Source: Bacillota bacterium (GTDB lineage: Bacteria; Bacillota; Clostridia; Lachnospirales; Lachnospiraceae). From it: a stretch of 64,000 nt of DNA. The DNA lies in contig JAEZZQ010000016.1 of assembly GCA_023442465.1 (NCBI GenBank), forward strand, positions 248,001 to 312,000, written 5' to 3'. Each line of letters starts with the position of its first letter. Positions within the stretch are counted from its first letter, which is position 1. The notes beneath the pieces are model-generated. The model ran no database searches. It worked only from the letters and a program-made list of their open reading frames with translations, and was not told the DNA's origin. Made by a program: the position numbers and the translations under genes. Positions 53,614 through 61,616 of the stretch are shown here, piece after piece.

Positions 53614-53922
53614 AAAAAAACCGCCTCAAGCTAATTGCTTGAGACGGTAATAAACTTAGTATAAGTAAACTTAATATAAGCCTTATTATCGCGGTACCAC
53701 TCAAATTGACATGCCATAGGCATCGACCACTTTATTCATGTACTGTCATACACGTCGGATGGATAACGGGCCCGAATCCCGCCGGCACCTACTATCAGTT
53801 CAGCCCAGCCTCGAAAGTCCATTCAGTAAGATTCCCTATACCGCCTTCCACCACCGACGGCTCTCTGCAATAGTTCCTGATACCTACTACTCTTTCTCAT
53901 AGGTTTGTCGTTTATTTCTCTT
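53614..53922 (-). ncRNA. T-box riboswitch, tryptophan specifier
   Basis: Minus-strand leader with a stem I containing AGTA and a GGTGG loop, specifier region GAA-UGG-A (codon 53821-53819), T-box sequence GUGGUACCGCGA (53700-53689), and a terminator CCGTCTCAAGC/GCTTGAGGCGG (53647-53637 with 53631-53621) followed by seven T. The UGG specifier indicates uncharged tRNA-Trp, controlling trpXYZ. The specifier assignment is by eye from the loop context. Confidence 0.9.
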
Positions 53923-53928
53923 TTATTT

Positions 53929-53957
53929 ACATTAATCCAAATTTTTATGATTGTCAA
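53929..53957 (-). promoter_or_regulatory. promoter of the T-box/trpXYZ transcript
   Basis: Minus strand -35 TTGACA (53957-53952), 17-bp spacer, -10 TAATGT (53934-53929), a few bases before the T-box stem I. Confidence 0.8.
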
Positions 53958-54001
53958 GTCTAAATTTTCTATCACTTCAAATCGTTAGAACCTGGCATTT
54001 T

Positions 54002-54133
54002 GTTACTGTTCACTCCGTTCTCAGTAACCATGATTTCTGCATTTAAATTCGCTTCGCGAAGCAGAAATCATCTCTTGCATCACGTTCTTACGTAGCTTAA
54101 CTGCAAGTGTTAAGCTACTGTGTGAACAGTAAC
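54002..54133. mobile_element. R1 element, copy B, with 8-bp target duplication
   Basis: 132 bp bounded by the 12-bp inverted repeat GTTACTGTTCAC/GTGAACAGTAAC, nearly identical to copy A. It is flanked on both sides by GGCATTTT (53994-54001 and 54134-54141), a perfect 8-bp direct repeat directly abutting the ends, as left by transposition. It encodes nothing and lies between the trpXYZ promoter and the PHP gene. Confidence 0.88.
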
Positions 54134-54381
54134 GGCATTTTACCTTTATATAAAGGACTTTGCACCGCACATTTCCCCATACATGATAATGTTCAAAATC
54201 AATAAAAAGGAAATCCCTGCACTGCAAAAGCGAATTTCCATCACTATAAACAGACATAGGTAAAAAAAATTGAGAAATATATTTACTTCCTGTCCATTTA
54301 GGGTACAATGTGAATATTGAGACTTTATCAACGACAGTGCAAAACTTATTTTGCACGGACATACGAAAGGATGGTATATTT

Positions 54382-55209
54382 TTGAAATTCGACATGCACT
54401 GCCATACGAAGGAAGGTTCTTTGGATGGCAAAATTGCTATACGAGACGCGATCTGCCTGCTTCAGGAAAAAGGTTATCAAGGTATGCTCATTACGGATCA
54501 TAACTCCTACAAGGCATACCGTTATTATAAAAAATATAATTTGAACAAAGAATTCCCTGATTTCGTCGTTCTAAAGGGTATCGAATACGATACCATCGAT
54601 GCCGGACATATCATTATTGTTATGCCTACGGACGTTCATCTGCCGCTTTTAGAGCTTCGCGGACTTCCCGTCCACTTGTTGATCGATATCGTACATCATT
54701 TCGGCGGAATTCTAGGCCCTGCCCATCCCTGCGGCGAGAAATACCTGAGCCTGATGAATACAAGGCGCGGCAAGAAATCCCGCAGCCTGATTGCCCGCTT
54801 CGACTTCATCGAAACCTATAATGCCTGTGAATCTCCTCAATCCAACATGGCCGCAAATGAACTGGCCAAACGGTTCGAAAAGCCGGGAATCGGCGGCAGC
54901 GACTCGCATAGGGAGGAAAGCGTCGGCTTCGGCTACACGATGATCGAAGCCGTAATAAAAAACGAAACGGATTTCATTCACGCCCTTCGCTCCGACGTAG
55001 CGATTTCTTCGGGCGGTGAAAGGTATCTGTTCACTACCAAACAGAAAATCGGCAGAATAAATAACGTTTTGGTATATTCCTTCTGGTTTTATAATAAATT
55101 TCTCGCATTGTTCAAAAGGCACAAGCGCAACATGGAACTCTTAAAGAGCCACTTGTATGAATACGTCCCAAGCCGCAAGCAACGCGAAGTTTATAAAAAA
55201 GGCGCTTAG
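54382..55209 (+). CDS. PHP-domain phosphoesterase
   Basis: About 275 aa. PHP metal-site motifs: FDMHCHTKEGS at the start, ITDHNSYKAY, GPAHP and a late GSDSHREE. Such proteins hydrolyse phosphate esters with a two- or three-metal site. The most likely start is TTG (54382), with AAAGGA 10 nt before it; this gives the typical MKFDMHCH opening. A GTG at 54310 is possible but has no Shine-Dalgarno. The C-terminal ~60 residues are basic (RHKRNMELLKSHLYEY). Substrate unknown. Confidence 0.88.
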   Translation: MKFDMHCHTKEGSLDGKIAIRDAICLLQEKGYQGMLITDHNSYKAYRYYKKYNLNKEFPDFVVLKGIEYDTIDAGHIIIVMPTDVHLPLLELRGLPVHLLIDIVHHFGGILGPAHPCGEKYLSLMNTRRGKKSRSLIARFDFIETYNACESPQSNMAANELAKRFEKPGIGGSDSHREESVGFGYTMIEAVIKNETDFIHALRSDVAISSGGERYLFTTKQKIGRINNVLVYSFWFYNKFLALFKRHKRNMELLKSHLYEYVPSRKQREVYKKGA

Positions 55210-55222
55210 CACGAAAAGCGCC
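55195..55222 (-). terminator. terminator of the GGDEF-HD-GYP gene
   Basis: GGCGCTT/AAGCGCC stem (55201-55207 with 55216-55222) followed on the minus strand by TTTTTT. It overlaps the last codons of the convergent PHP gene. Confidence 0.88.
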
Positions 55223-55229
55223 TATAAAG

Positions 55230-57080
55230 TCAAGCGGTAGTCATAGGCTCTATGACCTCAGAAAGAAACAGCTCTACGATTTCCGGGTCAAACTTTGTCC
55301 CGGCACCGGCCAAAAGCTCGCTTGCCGCAGCCTGTCTGCTTACGGGCTTACAGAAGTTGTCCCCATTTACCATCTTATCATAAGCCTCCGCTACCGCTAT
55401 AATTCTTGCGCCGAGCAGAATCTCCTGACCTTTCAGCTTTCTGGGATAACCGCTTCCATCGTACCATTCATGATGGGAAAGCACTGCCTCCGCGATGGAA
55501 GCATATTTGTCGGCAGAACGGAGTATCTGATAGCCGATTTCCGGATGTCTTCTAATCTCCATCCGGTCTCCTTCGCTCAATTTTCCTTGTTTATTCAAAA
55601 TATTTTCCGAAATTCCTACCTTACCGATATCATGCAGACGTCCAAGAGTCCGCAGTTCCTCCAATGCGGTAATTTGAAGCCCCATTGCCGCTCCGATAGC
55701 CATACTCAGCCGCCCCACATTTTCGGAATGCGCAAACTCCCTCTGGTTTCTTGCAAACAGCTTCTGCAATACGAGCTGAACCATTTCATTTTTCCTTGAG
55801 ACACCTTCCCTCAGTTTCTGACTGTACATCCTCTCTTCTGCCTGCAAAAAGGTCATCTCGAACTTCTCTTGCTCATCTTTCTTCACTGCCCATCCGAAGG
55901 AAACAGACAGCATCGGTAAATCGGGATTTTCTGCATTGGATTGCTCTATTCCCGCGCTAATACACGCCGCCAGTTTCTCCGCAGCTTCCTGATCCGTCTT
56001 AGGAAGAAGTAGCACGAATTCATCTCCGCCGATGCGGGCTGCCACATCGCCGGAACGCAGCTTCCCTGCTAATATGCCGGCAAAACGCTTGAGCAAATCA
56101 TCTCCCACCATATGACCAAAGGCGTCGTTCGTCAGCTTTAAGCCATTTATATCGCAAAGAAGCAAAGCAAAAGGAAGATTATCTTGAAATTTCTCTTTCT
56201 CCAGCTCTTCTTCGTAAAATCTTCTGTTTAAAAGTCCAGTCAATTGATCATGATAGCTTAAGTAACGTATATCATTTTCTGCCTGTTTACGCTCTTCAAT
56301 GTTACGGCTGACTCCTATTGTTTCTATTTCGCCGTCTTCATTGTATCTGTATTTAATAGAGACCTCTACCCATACTCCATTTCCATCCTTACGCTGAAGG
56401 CGTACTTCCATAAGATAGTGCTTCTGAGCAGAAGGATTCTCCAAAAAATCATTTTGGCTTTTTTCAAGAAAGTCCTGTGTTGCTGCATAGGACTCCGGCA
56501 TTACGTGTGCGGAAAGCCCATTTGCCAAGCCCTCCTCTACGGTAAATCCGGTCAATTCGAAATAGGACGGACTAAGATATGTAAAACTCCCCGTCCGAAG
56601 GTTATATACCCATACCACATCGGCCGTAAATTCCGTAAGCAAGCTGCATTTCTCTTCATTACTCTTAAGAGCTGCCTCTAACCGCTTTTTCTCCGTTATA
56701 TTGCTTACCGTTGATAGGATGCAGACCTGACCTTGATACCGTGTCGTAATACTGCTTGCGACCGCCCATATTTCCTTTCCTGACGGATTCTTAAGCTGCA
56801 TCTCGAAACCGTCGCTTCGTCCTCCCTTCATAACGCTGTCAAACCAAAAGATACGCTTATTCTCTTCCACCCAATAGGAAAAAAAATTCTGTTTTCCGAT
56901 ATCCTCCGGCTGAATTCCACATAACTCAAGACCCTTCAGGTTGGCATAAAGAATCACACCCTCAGCATCAATGATGTAAAAGGCTTCCGGCAGATTTTCT
57001 ATGATATATTGCAGAGGGAGTCCGGCATCAGGTCCTTCGTTTAAACTCTCTTCCATAATTTTTAATTCTCCTTCTATCAT
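55230..57080 (-). CDS. PAS-PAS-GGDEF-HD-GYP c-di-GMP enzyme
   Basis: 616 aa, soluble. Two PAS domains (about 20-130 and 140-265), then GGDEF with intact RIGGDEF (349-355) and LTGLLNRR, then HD-GYP with HD (LHDIGK, residues 482-487) and GYP (HHEWYDGSGYP, 536-546). It carries both synthesis and degradation motifs for c-di-GMP, and PAS input of unknown signal. The ATG at 57080 overlaps the stop of a small upstream ORF as ATGA; a second ATG at 57056 has GGAG 11 nt upstream. A sigma-28-like promoter lies upstream, tying it to motility. Confidence 0.93.
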   Translation of the reverse strand: MIEGELKIMEESLNEGPDAGLPLQYIIENLPEAFYIIDAEGVILYANLKGLELCGIQPEDIGKQNFFSYWVEENKRIFWFDSVMKGGRSDGFEMQLKNPSGKEIWAVASSITTRYQGQVCILSTVSNITEKKRLEAALKSNEEKCSLLTEFTADVVWVYNLRTGSFTYLSPSYFELTGFTVEEGLANGLSAHVMPESYAATQDFLEKSQNDFLENPSAQKHYLMEVRLQRKDGNGVWVEVSIKYRYNEDGEIETIGVSRNIEERKQAENDIRYLSYHDQLTGLLNRRFYEEELEKEKFQDNLPFALLLCDINGLKLTNDAFGHMVGDDLLKRFAGILAGKLRSGDVAARIGGDEFVLLLPKTDQEAAEKLAACISAGIEQSNAENPDLPMLSVSFGWAVKKDEQEKFEMTFLQAEERMYSQKLREGVSRKNEMVQLVLQKLFARNQREFAHSENVGRLSMAIGAAMGLQITALEELRTLGRLHDIGKVGISENILNKQGKLSEGDRMEIRRHPEIGYQILRSADKYASIAEAVLSHHEWYDGSGYPRKLKGQEILLGARIIAVAEAYDKMVNGDNFCKPVSRQAAASELLAGAGTKFDPEIVELFLSEVIEPMTTA

Positions 57081-57232
57081 TTCATCATTTGTCTAAGAAT
57101 CGATTCAAAATCCTTTTTACAGGCAGTCTCTCTTTTCTCTTTTTTACTTTCCTTTACAGATCTACCAGTTTTATAATCTCTCAGTTTCGGAACAAAAACA
57201 ACCGATTGTACCATCCTTGTTTCATAACTCAT
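57077..57232 (-). CDS. small basic protein, 51 aa, coupled to the c-di-GMP gene
   Basis: 51 codons with a strong AAAGGAGG, 7 nt before the ATG. The peptide MSYETRMVQSVVFVPKLRD is followed by a very basic segment (KTGRSVKESKKEKRE) and ends MMK. The stop overlaps the next gene's ATG (ATGA). I do not recognise it. The strong ribosome site and the coupling support translation; the peptide may be functional or only serve to drive translation of the enzyme. Confidence 0.65.
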   Translation of the reverse strand: MSYETRMVQSVVFVPKLRDYKTGRSVKESKKEKRETACKKDFESILRQMMK

Positions 57233-57295
57233 GAGCTTGCCTCCTTTCCAGGTGCATGTTTCACGAAAATAGTACTATAGTCCTATTTATAATAT

Positions 57296-57346
57296 ATATC
57301 GGCACTATGTTTCTGTTACTTTAGTACTAGAAACATCTTTTGTCAA
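57296..57346 (-). promoter_or_regulatory. overlapping sigma-28-type and vegetative promoters
   Basis: Sigma-28: TAAA (57323-57320), 16 bp, perfect GCCGATAT (57303-57296). Vegetative: TTGACA (57346-57341), 17 bp, TAAAGT (57323-57318). The two share the TAAA. They lie about 65-115 bp upstream of the small ORF and the GGDEF-HD-GYP gene. Confidence 0.65.
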
Positions 57347-57437
57347 TCTTTTATATAATTTATTTTTTGTCCCGGGCGTGTATCTGCGCATCGCAATATT
57401 TTTACGCATTAAGGTATCAAAGCGTTTCCTATGATAT

Positions 57438-57474
57438 AAAAAACTTCCACCCTATTGTCACCTAAGGCGGAAGT
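57438..57474 (-). terminator. terminator of the CmpB-type gene
   Basis: Stem ACTTCC-A-CC...TA with TA...GG-C-GGAAGT (57443-57454 with 57463-57474), followed on the minus strand by TTTTTT. It lies 20 bp past the gene end. Confidence 0.8.
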
Positions 57475-57494
57475 CACTAAGAAATTACTATTTT

Positions 57495-58409
57495 TTATTT
57501 CTTCAATTTATCGTATACAACATCCTTTATTTCTTGAAGAGCATGCTTAAATTTAGCGGAAACCATGGTAGGATTACCCTTGATCAGCCGGCGCTTATAG
57601 ATGTCTATAAGATTCTTAAGCTGGCTGCTCTTATCCAGATTTATCTTGTATTTCGTCCATAAATCCAGAATTTCTTCCCGTATACTCTCGGGATATACCG
57701 AAACACCGCTTTGAATCTTTTCCTTTAATCCCGTCAGTCGTTCTTCTATACCAGAGAGCAGTTCATCCACTCTCTCGCTTCTCTCCTGCTTCTTCGCCTC
57801 CCGGCCTTCACTGGATACGGCAATAATTACGTCCAGACGCCGCTGTACACGCTCAAGTTCCTCCTTCGCCGCTTCCAGCTTCACTAAAATATCGCGCAGA
57901 TCGATCGCTGCCTTAAAGGATAATGTAAAATCCGCCACGATATAAATCGTGAGAATGAATACGACAGCCATAAGGATATTATGAGGAATGTCCCACACCA
58001 ATTGCTCGATGGGCTTATGTACGATTCTTGTCATCAATATGGTCAGACCACCCCATGCGAGAGTGGAAGACAGGCATATGTACCCTTTGAAATTGAACTT
58101 CTGACCGGAGTAATCCCAGTACCTCACTTTGAACAACCCCTCCATAACTACGCCCGTTATGTATTCCAGCACTGTAGCTCCGATACATCCCGCTACATAC
58201 GTCAGCAAAATATTGTACTGAAAGGGCATGGATACTACCAGCATCATGATCGCGCCGCTTCCATACAGCGGAAGAAAAGGCCCCCGCATAAAGCCGCGGT
58301 TAACAAAGCCACGCTTTTTTAAAGAAACAAATGTCGATTCAAAACACCATCCGAAAAAACAGTAAAAATAAAAGAAAAATAACCATTGTGCCATCGTATA
58401 GGAATACAT
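57495..58409 (-). CDS. CmpB-type putative ABC permease with coiled-coil tail
   Basis: 304 aa. Five or six helices in the first ~170 residues, with the family's opening FFFYFYCFFGWCFESTFVSL and YSGQKFNFKGYICLSSTLAWG segments. The C-terminal ~130 residues are cytoplasmic and coiled-coil (LEAAKEELERVQRRL). The family is called a putative ABC-transporter type IV permease, but no ATPase lies nearby. A shorter relative is at 43113. Function unknown. Confidence 0.85.
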   Translation of the reverse strand: MYSYTMAQWLFFFYFYCFFGWCFESTFVSLKKRGFVNRGFMRGPFLPLYGSGAIMMLVVSMPFQYNILLTYVAGCIGATVLEYITGVVMEGLFKVRYWDYSGQKFNFKGYICLSSTLAWGGLTILMTRIVHKPIEQLVWDIPHNILMAVVFILTIYIVADFTLSFKAAIDLRDILVKLEAAKEELERVQRRLDVIIAVSSEGREAKKQERSERVDELLSGIEERLTGLKEKIQSGVSVYPESIREEILDLWTKYKINLDKSSQLKNLIDIYKRRLIKGNPTMVSAKFKHALQEIKDVVYDKLKK

Positions 58410-58452
58410 AGACCCTCCTCATCCATAAAAAACCAGCTCCCCGCGCCTTCTC

Positions 58453-59220
58453 CTATTTATAAATTCCAGCCAGCACGCTCAGCTTTCCTTTTTTCGTTTC
58501 ATATTCACAGCCATAGTAAATAAACCTTCCGTAACCACGCACGGAAACAATGTCGCCTCTTTTTAGCAGGTAGCTGTTGTTCTCATTTACCCGGCCATTT
58601 ATGTATATACGCTTTTCCCTAAAAAGCAAGAGGCTCTGGTTCCTGGACATCTGATATACCCTCGATGCCACAGCATCAGCACGCTCCGAAGAAACCGTAA
58701 ACTTTATTATCTCCGGCTCTTTTGCCGGAACGCATATGGCGGCATCCTCCACTGCACATCTTACGTTAGTATGCTTTACCTTATCCAGATTTTCTATGAT
58801 GAAGGGTGCAATTTTATCTGTACAGAATATATACGCATTTTTCCCTTGGAGAAATATGTCTCCTACAGTACTTCTATCGATTCCCAGATTCATGAGCGCC
58901 CCAAGAAAATCCCTATGGCTTAGCTCGTCTGCAAATTTCTCAATGAGAGGCTTAACCGCAAGACAGACAATGGGAAACTCCTCCTCATATCCTAAGCTTT
59001 CTGCGCTTCCGAACCGGAGCATCTGCCGCTCACAATCTTCGCTTCCGCCGAATACTTTATATGATATTCCGTTTATCTCCTGTTCCATGCTATAGAACAC
59101 ATCCTGCTCCGCCATGCTCAAAAATCCTATGTACGTATATATATTATGTTCATAAGATTTTCTCGCCAGCTCCGCTATCCTCTTTTTCAATTGCTGCAAT
59201 TCTTTATCGTTGTTATACAA
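58453..59220 (-). CDS. ylmH: YlmH-type S4-domain RNA-binding protein
   Basis: 255 aa. The N-terminal ~170 residues are the YlmH-specific domain (LKKRIAELARKSYEHNIYTYIGFLSMAEQD). The C-terminal S4 domain (RADAVASRVYQMSRNQSLLLFREKRIYINGRV) binds RNA; YlmH is linked to ribosome recycling and rescue in Firmicutes. In Bacillus it lies next to divIVA, but here it follows a CobW-like gene instead. The start is a TTG overlapping the end of that gene (TTTGTATAA), which agrees with the family N-terminus; no strong Shine-Dalgarno is seen. Confidence 0.9.
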   Translation of the reverse strand: MYNNDKELQQLKKRIAELARKSYEHNIYTYIGFLSMAEQDVFYSMEQEINGISYKVFGGSEDCERQMLRFGSAESLGYEEEFPIVCLAVKPLIEKFADELSHRDFLGALMNLGIDRSTVGDIFLQGKNAYIFCTDKIAPFIIENLDKVKHTNVRCAVEDAAICVPAKEPEIIKFTVSSERADAVASRVYQMSRNQSLLLFREKRIYINGRVNENNSYLLKRGDIVSVRGYGRFIYYGCEYETKKGKLSVLAGIYK

Positions 59221-60142
59221 AGCTGATCACTTCTTCTTTCGGCGCCTTCGTATGTTCCACGCTAAGCGCAGACAACACCGGTCCCTCTCCGTTATAATCG
59301 GCAAAATATTCTTTTTTTACTATTGCAGTCACCTTGACCCATTGCTTATCCGTAAGCTTCTCCGACTTATCGTAAGAGCAGGCAAAGCCCAAAAAAGCCA
59401 TGTCGTCTGCACAGCAGGTCATCGCCATTCTTCCCGGCACGAAATATCCTTTGGGAAAGCTCTCCGGCTTCAGCACCATAGCTGTAAACTGTACTTTTTT
59501 TCCGATATAGCGCTCCAAATGATCCAGAGAATCCAGATACCAGATTCCATAACCCGTATCGTCCAAGCTGATGATCTCTGCTTTTAAATCGTATGGAAGG
59601 TCATCCTCCATGATTTCATCGACTTCACCGTTCGAATCTTCGAAGACAATTTCCGCCTTCTGATTAATTGCCTTAATGTTTCTCTTATAACTGTTTAAGT
59701 CTTCCACGCCGTCGCAGCGGTTAAAAATAATCAGCTCCGACTTTCTTATCATTTCCGCTAATAAGGATTTCATATTGTTGAAATACATGGGAAATGTGGA
59801 TGCATCAATAGTCGTTACCTGCTGCTCTATACTCCAGTGCCACGGCAACTTCATATTTTTATAATTCCACATTCCGTTATATTCGATGATGATGCGCTCC
59901 GGCTTGTACCGTTTCTCCAGTTCAAGCAAACGCGAAGGATTGAAATCCTCTTCGTTTTCTATCCACTCGAGATCAGTCCTGCTCATCTTGAGCAAGTTTA
60001 CATCGTATTCGTTTTCTCCTTCTTCGCACAGAATCAGGAGTGTTCTTCCCTTTACTTGAAAATAAGGCTGTTCCATCGTATAGGTAATGAACTCCGTCTT
60101 CCCGCTGTCCAAAAATCCATTGATTATATAAACCGGTTTCAT
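59213..60142 (-). CDS. CobW-like GTPase fused to a TIGR03943-like domain
   Basis: 309 aa. N-terminal P-loop GFLDSGKTEF (9-18), a modified CobW/COG0523 Walker A (normally GFLGAGKTT), lacks the GCxCC metal motif. The C-terminal ~110 residues (KVQFTAMVLKPESFPKGYFVPGRMAMTCCADDMAFLGFACSY and LTDKQWVKVTAIVKKEYF) resemble the YcgQ/TIGR03943 C-terminal domain of proteins linked to zinc and other metal uptake. AGAGAGG precedes the ATG. It follows the His-rich CobW gene and overlaps ylmH, so the three are cotranscribed. Confidence 0.85.
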   Translation of the reverse strand: MKPVYIINGFLDSGKTEFITYTMEQPYFQVKGRTLLILCEEGENEYDVNLLKMSRTDLEWIENEEDFNPSRLLELEKRYKPERIIIEYNGMWNYKNMKLPWHWSIEQQVTTIDASTFPMYFNNMKSLLAEMIRKSELIIFNRCDGVEDLNSYKRNIKAINQKAEIVFEDSNGEVDEIMEDDLPYDLKAEIISLDDTGYGIWYLDSLDHLERYIGKKVQFTAMVLKPESFPKGYFVPGRMAMTCCADDMAFLGFACSYDKSEKLTDKQWVKVTAIVKKEYFADYNGEGPVLSALSVEHTKAPKEEVISFV

Positions 60143-60170
60143 ATGCTTCCTCTCTATCCGTCTATCTTTC

Positions 60171-60196
60171 TTTCATAGGATTACTTTCCTATGAAA
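60171..60196 (+). repeat. R2 hairpin module, copy 3
   Basis: Preceded by GTCTATCTTTC; perfect 9-bp stem TTTCATAGG/CCTATGAAA (60171-60179 with 60188-60196), loop ATTACTTT. The stop codon and last residues (FIGK) of the His-rich CobW gene lie inside this hairpin on the minus strand. Confidence 0.78.
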
Positions 60197-61410
60197 TGAA
60201 AAAGCTTTTTTAGATTCTCTTCCTTAAGCTGTGCGCCGATCACGCAAATCTTACCCGTTACATCAGGACGTCCGGCACGTATGTCTCTTTCCTCAGGCAC
60301 ATAATCGAAATAAACCCATGTTCCGTCTCCGGCAGGCACCATACCCTTTGCCCTAAGCACGATTCCGTATTCTTCCTCGTTCTCCAATTCCTTAAGAAGC
60401 GCATCGATGTCCTCCACAGTATACGTCGAAGCCGTCTCCATTCCCCAGCTCGTAAATACCTCATCCGCGTGATGATGACCGGCGTGTTCGTGGTGGTCAT
60501 CGTGGTGATGGTGCTCTTCGCCGTGGTGATGGTGTTCTTGATCGTGGTCATGCTCGTGATGATGACATTCTCCGTCGTGGTCGTGCTCGTGGTGATGACA
60601 TTCTCCATCGTGGTCATGCCCGTGGTGATGACATTCTCCGTCGTGGTCATGCTCGTGGTGATGACATTCTCCGTCGTGGTCATGATGATGGTGTTCTTCC
60701 TCGTGGCCATGATCATGATGATGTCCGTGGCAGCCACAGGTACAATCCTCACCGTGCTCATGATGATGCTCGTGCGCCTTGCGTACTTCTTCCATCAGCT
60801 CGGCTTCCAGATCCTTTGCGCCCTCTATCGTCTCCAAAATAGCTTTGCCGTCCAACTCCTCCCACGGAGTCGTAACGATTACCGCCTTTTCGTTATATTC
60901 CCGGATCATGCTCACCGCCGTTTCCAGCTTTTCCGCACTGATTTTGCCCGTACGGCTCAAAACAATCGTTCCTGCATTTTCTATCTGATTGACGAAGAAC
61001 TCTCCGAAGTTCTTTATATACATTTTGCATTTCGAGGCATCCACTACCGCTACGGCGCTGTTAAGTGTTATCTCGCTTTCATCCGTCACATCCTGAACAG
61101 CCTTCATTACGTCGGACAGCTTGCCCACTCCCGAAGGCTCTATCAATATACGCTCCGGCGAATAGGTCGTTAATACTTCCTTCAGGGAAGTACCGAAATC
61201 TCCAACCAAAGAGCAGCAGATACAACCGGAATTCATTTCCTTGATTTCAATTCCTGCTTCCTTCAAAAAACCGCCGTCGATTCCGATTTCGCCGAATTCG
61301 TTCTCAATCAGTACGACCTTTGTATCTGCCAAAGCCTCCTTCAATAATTTTTTTATCAATGTCGTTTTACCGGCGCCCAAAAAGCCGGATATTATATCAA
61401 TTTTTGTCAT
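60181..61410 (-). CDS. CobW/COG0523 metal GTPase with His-rich insert
   Basis: 409 aa. Walker A GFLGAGKTT (9-17), the metal-binding motif GCICC (62-66) and the guanine-specificity region replaced by SRTGK. Residues ~213-315 form a His/Asp/Glu/Cys insert including five 11-residue units of the form HDHDGECHHHE. It should bind several zinc, nickel or cobalt ions and deliver metal to a target protein. The C-terminal CobW domain follows (GIVLRAKGMVPAGDG). It heads a three-gene set with a second CobW-like gene and ylmH. The last residues and stop lie in an R2 hairpin. Confidence 0.93.
   Translation of the reverse strand: MTKIDIISGFLGAGKTTLIKKLLKEALADTKVVLIENEFGEIGIDGGFLKEAGIEIKEMNSGCICCSLVGDFGTSLKEVLTTYSPERILIEPSGVGKLSDVMKAVQDVTDESEITLNSAVAVVDASKCKMYIKNFGEFFVNQIENAGTIVLSRTGKISAEKLETAVSMIREYNEKAVIVTTPWEELDGKAILETIEGAKDLEAELMEEVRKAHEHHHEHGEDCTCGCHGHHHDHGHEEEHHHHDHDGECHHHEHDHDGECHHHGHDHDGECHHHEHDHDGECHHHEHDHDQEHHHHGEEHHHHDDHHEHAGHHHADEVFTSWGMETASTYTVEDIDALLKELENEEEYGIVLRAKGMVPAGDGTWVYFDYVPEERDIRAGRPDVTGKICVIGAQLKEENLKKLFHFIGK
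60530..60700. repeat. in-frame 33-bp tandem repeats encoding the His-rich insert
   Basis: Five tandem copies of a 33-bp unit (CATGCTCGTGGTGATGACATT-type on the plus strand) encode HDHDGECHHHE; four are near-perfect and the fifth is degenerate. Copy number may vary between strains by slippage. Confidence 0.85.
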
Positions 61411-61616
61411 GTCAGCAATCGTTCTCCTTCCTATTTGCTATCTTTGTATTTTGCTCTAATTTTCTATTAATGTCAAGTTCTTCGGACCGGCTTTCTACTC
61501 TGCACGCAGCGCTTGCAGCCCTTTTACGGGTTGCACTCTTTTAAAATACGGGGTATGATATTTTAAGTATACCTATATCCGATAAATTTTATCAAGAAAG
61601 TGTGGTCATTTTTATT

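Noticed and set aside
54021..54431. 136-codon minus-strand frame upstream of the PHP gene
   Set aside because: Covers half of R1 and noncoding sequence; composition is not protein-like and there is no ribosome binding site.
57089..57280. 63-codon plus-strand frame upstream of the c-di-GMP gene
   Set aside because: It is the antisense of the better-supported small ORF (strong Shine-Dalgarno and ATGA coupling on the minus strand).
57390..57440. CTGCGCATC...TTTCCTATGATATAAAA as an R2 copy
   Set aside because: Both ends resemble R2 but the left arm of the hairpin does not pair; possibly a decayed copy, not listed.
60530..60700. Regular repeats that could suggest a CRISPR array
   Set aside because: Units are contiguous 33-bp coding repeats with no unique spacers, in frame within a conserved gene.
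60258..61173. Long open frames on both strands through the His-rich repeat region
   Set aside because: They are low-complexity shadows of the 33-bp tandem repeats in the CobW gene; no ribosome binding sites and no recognisable protein.
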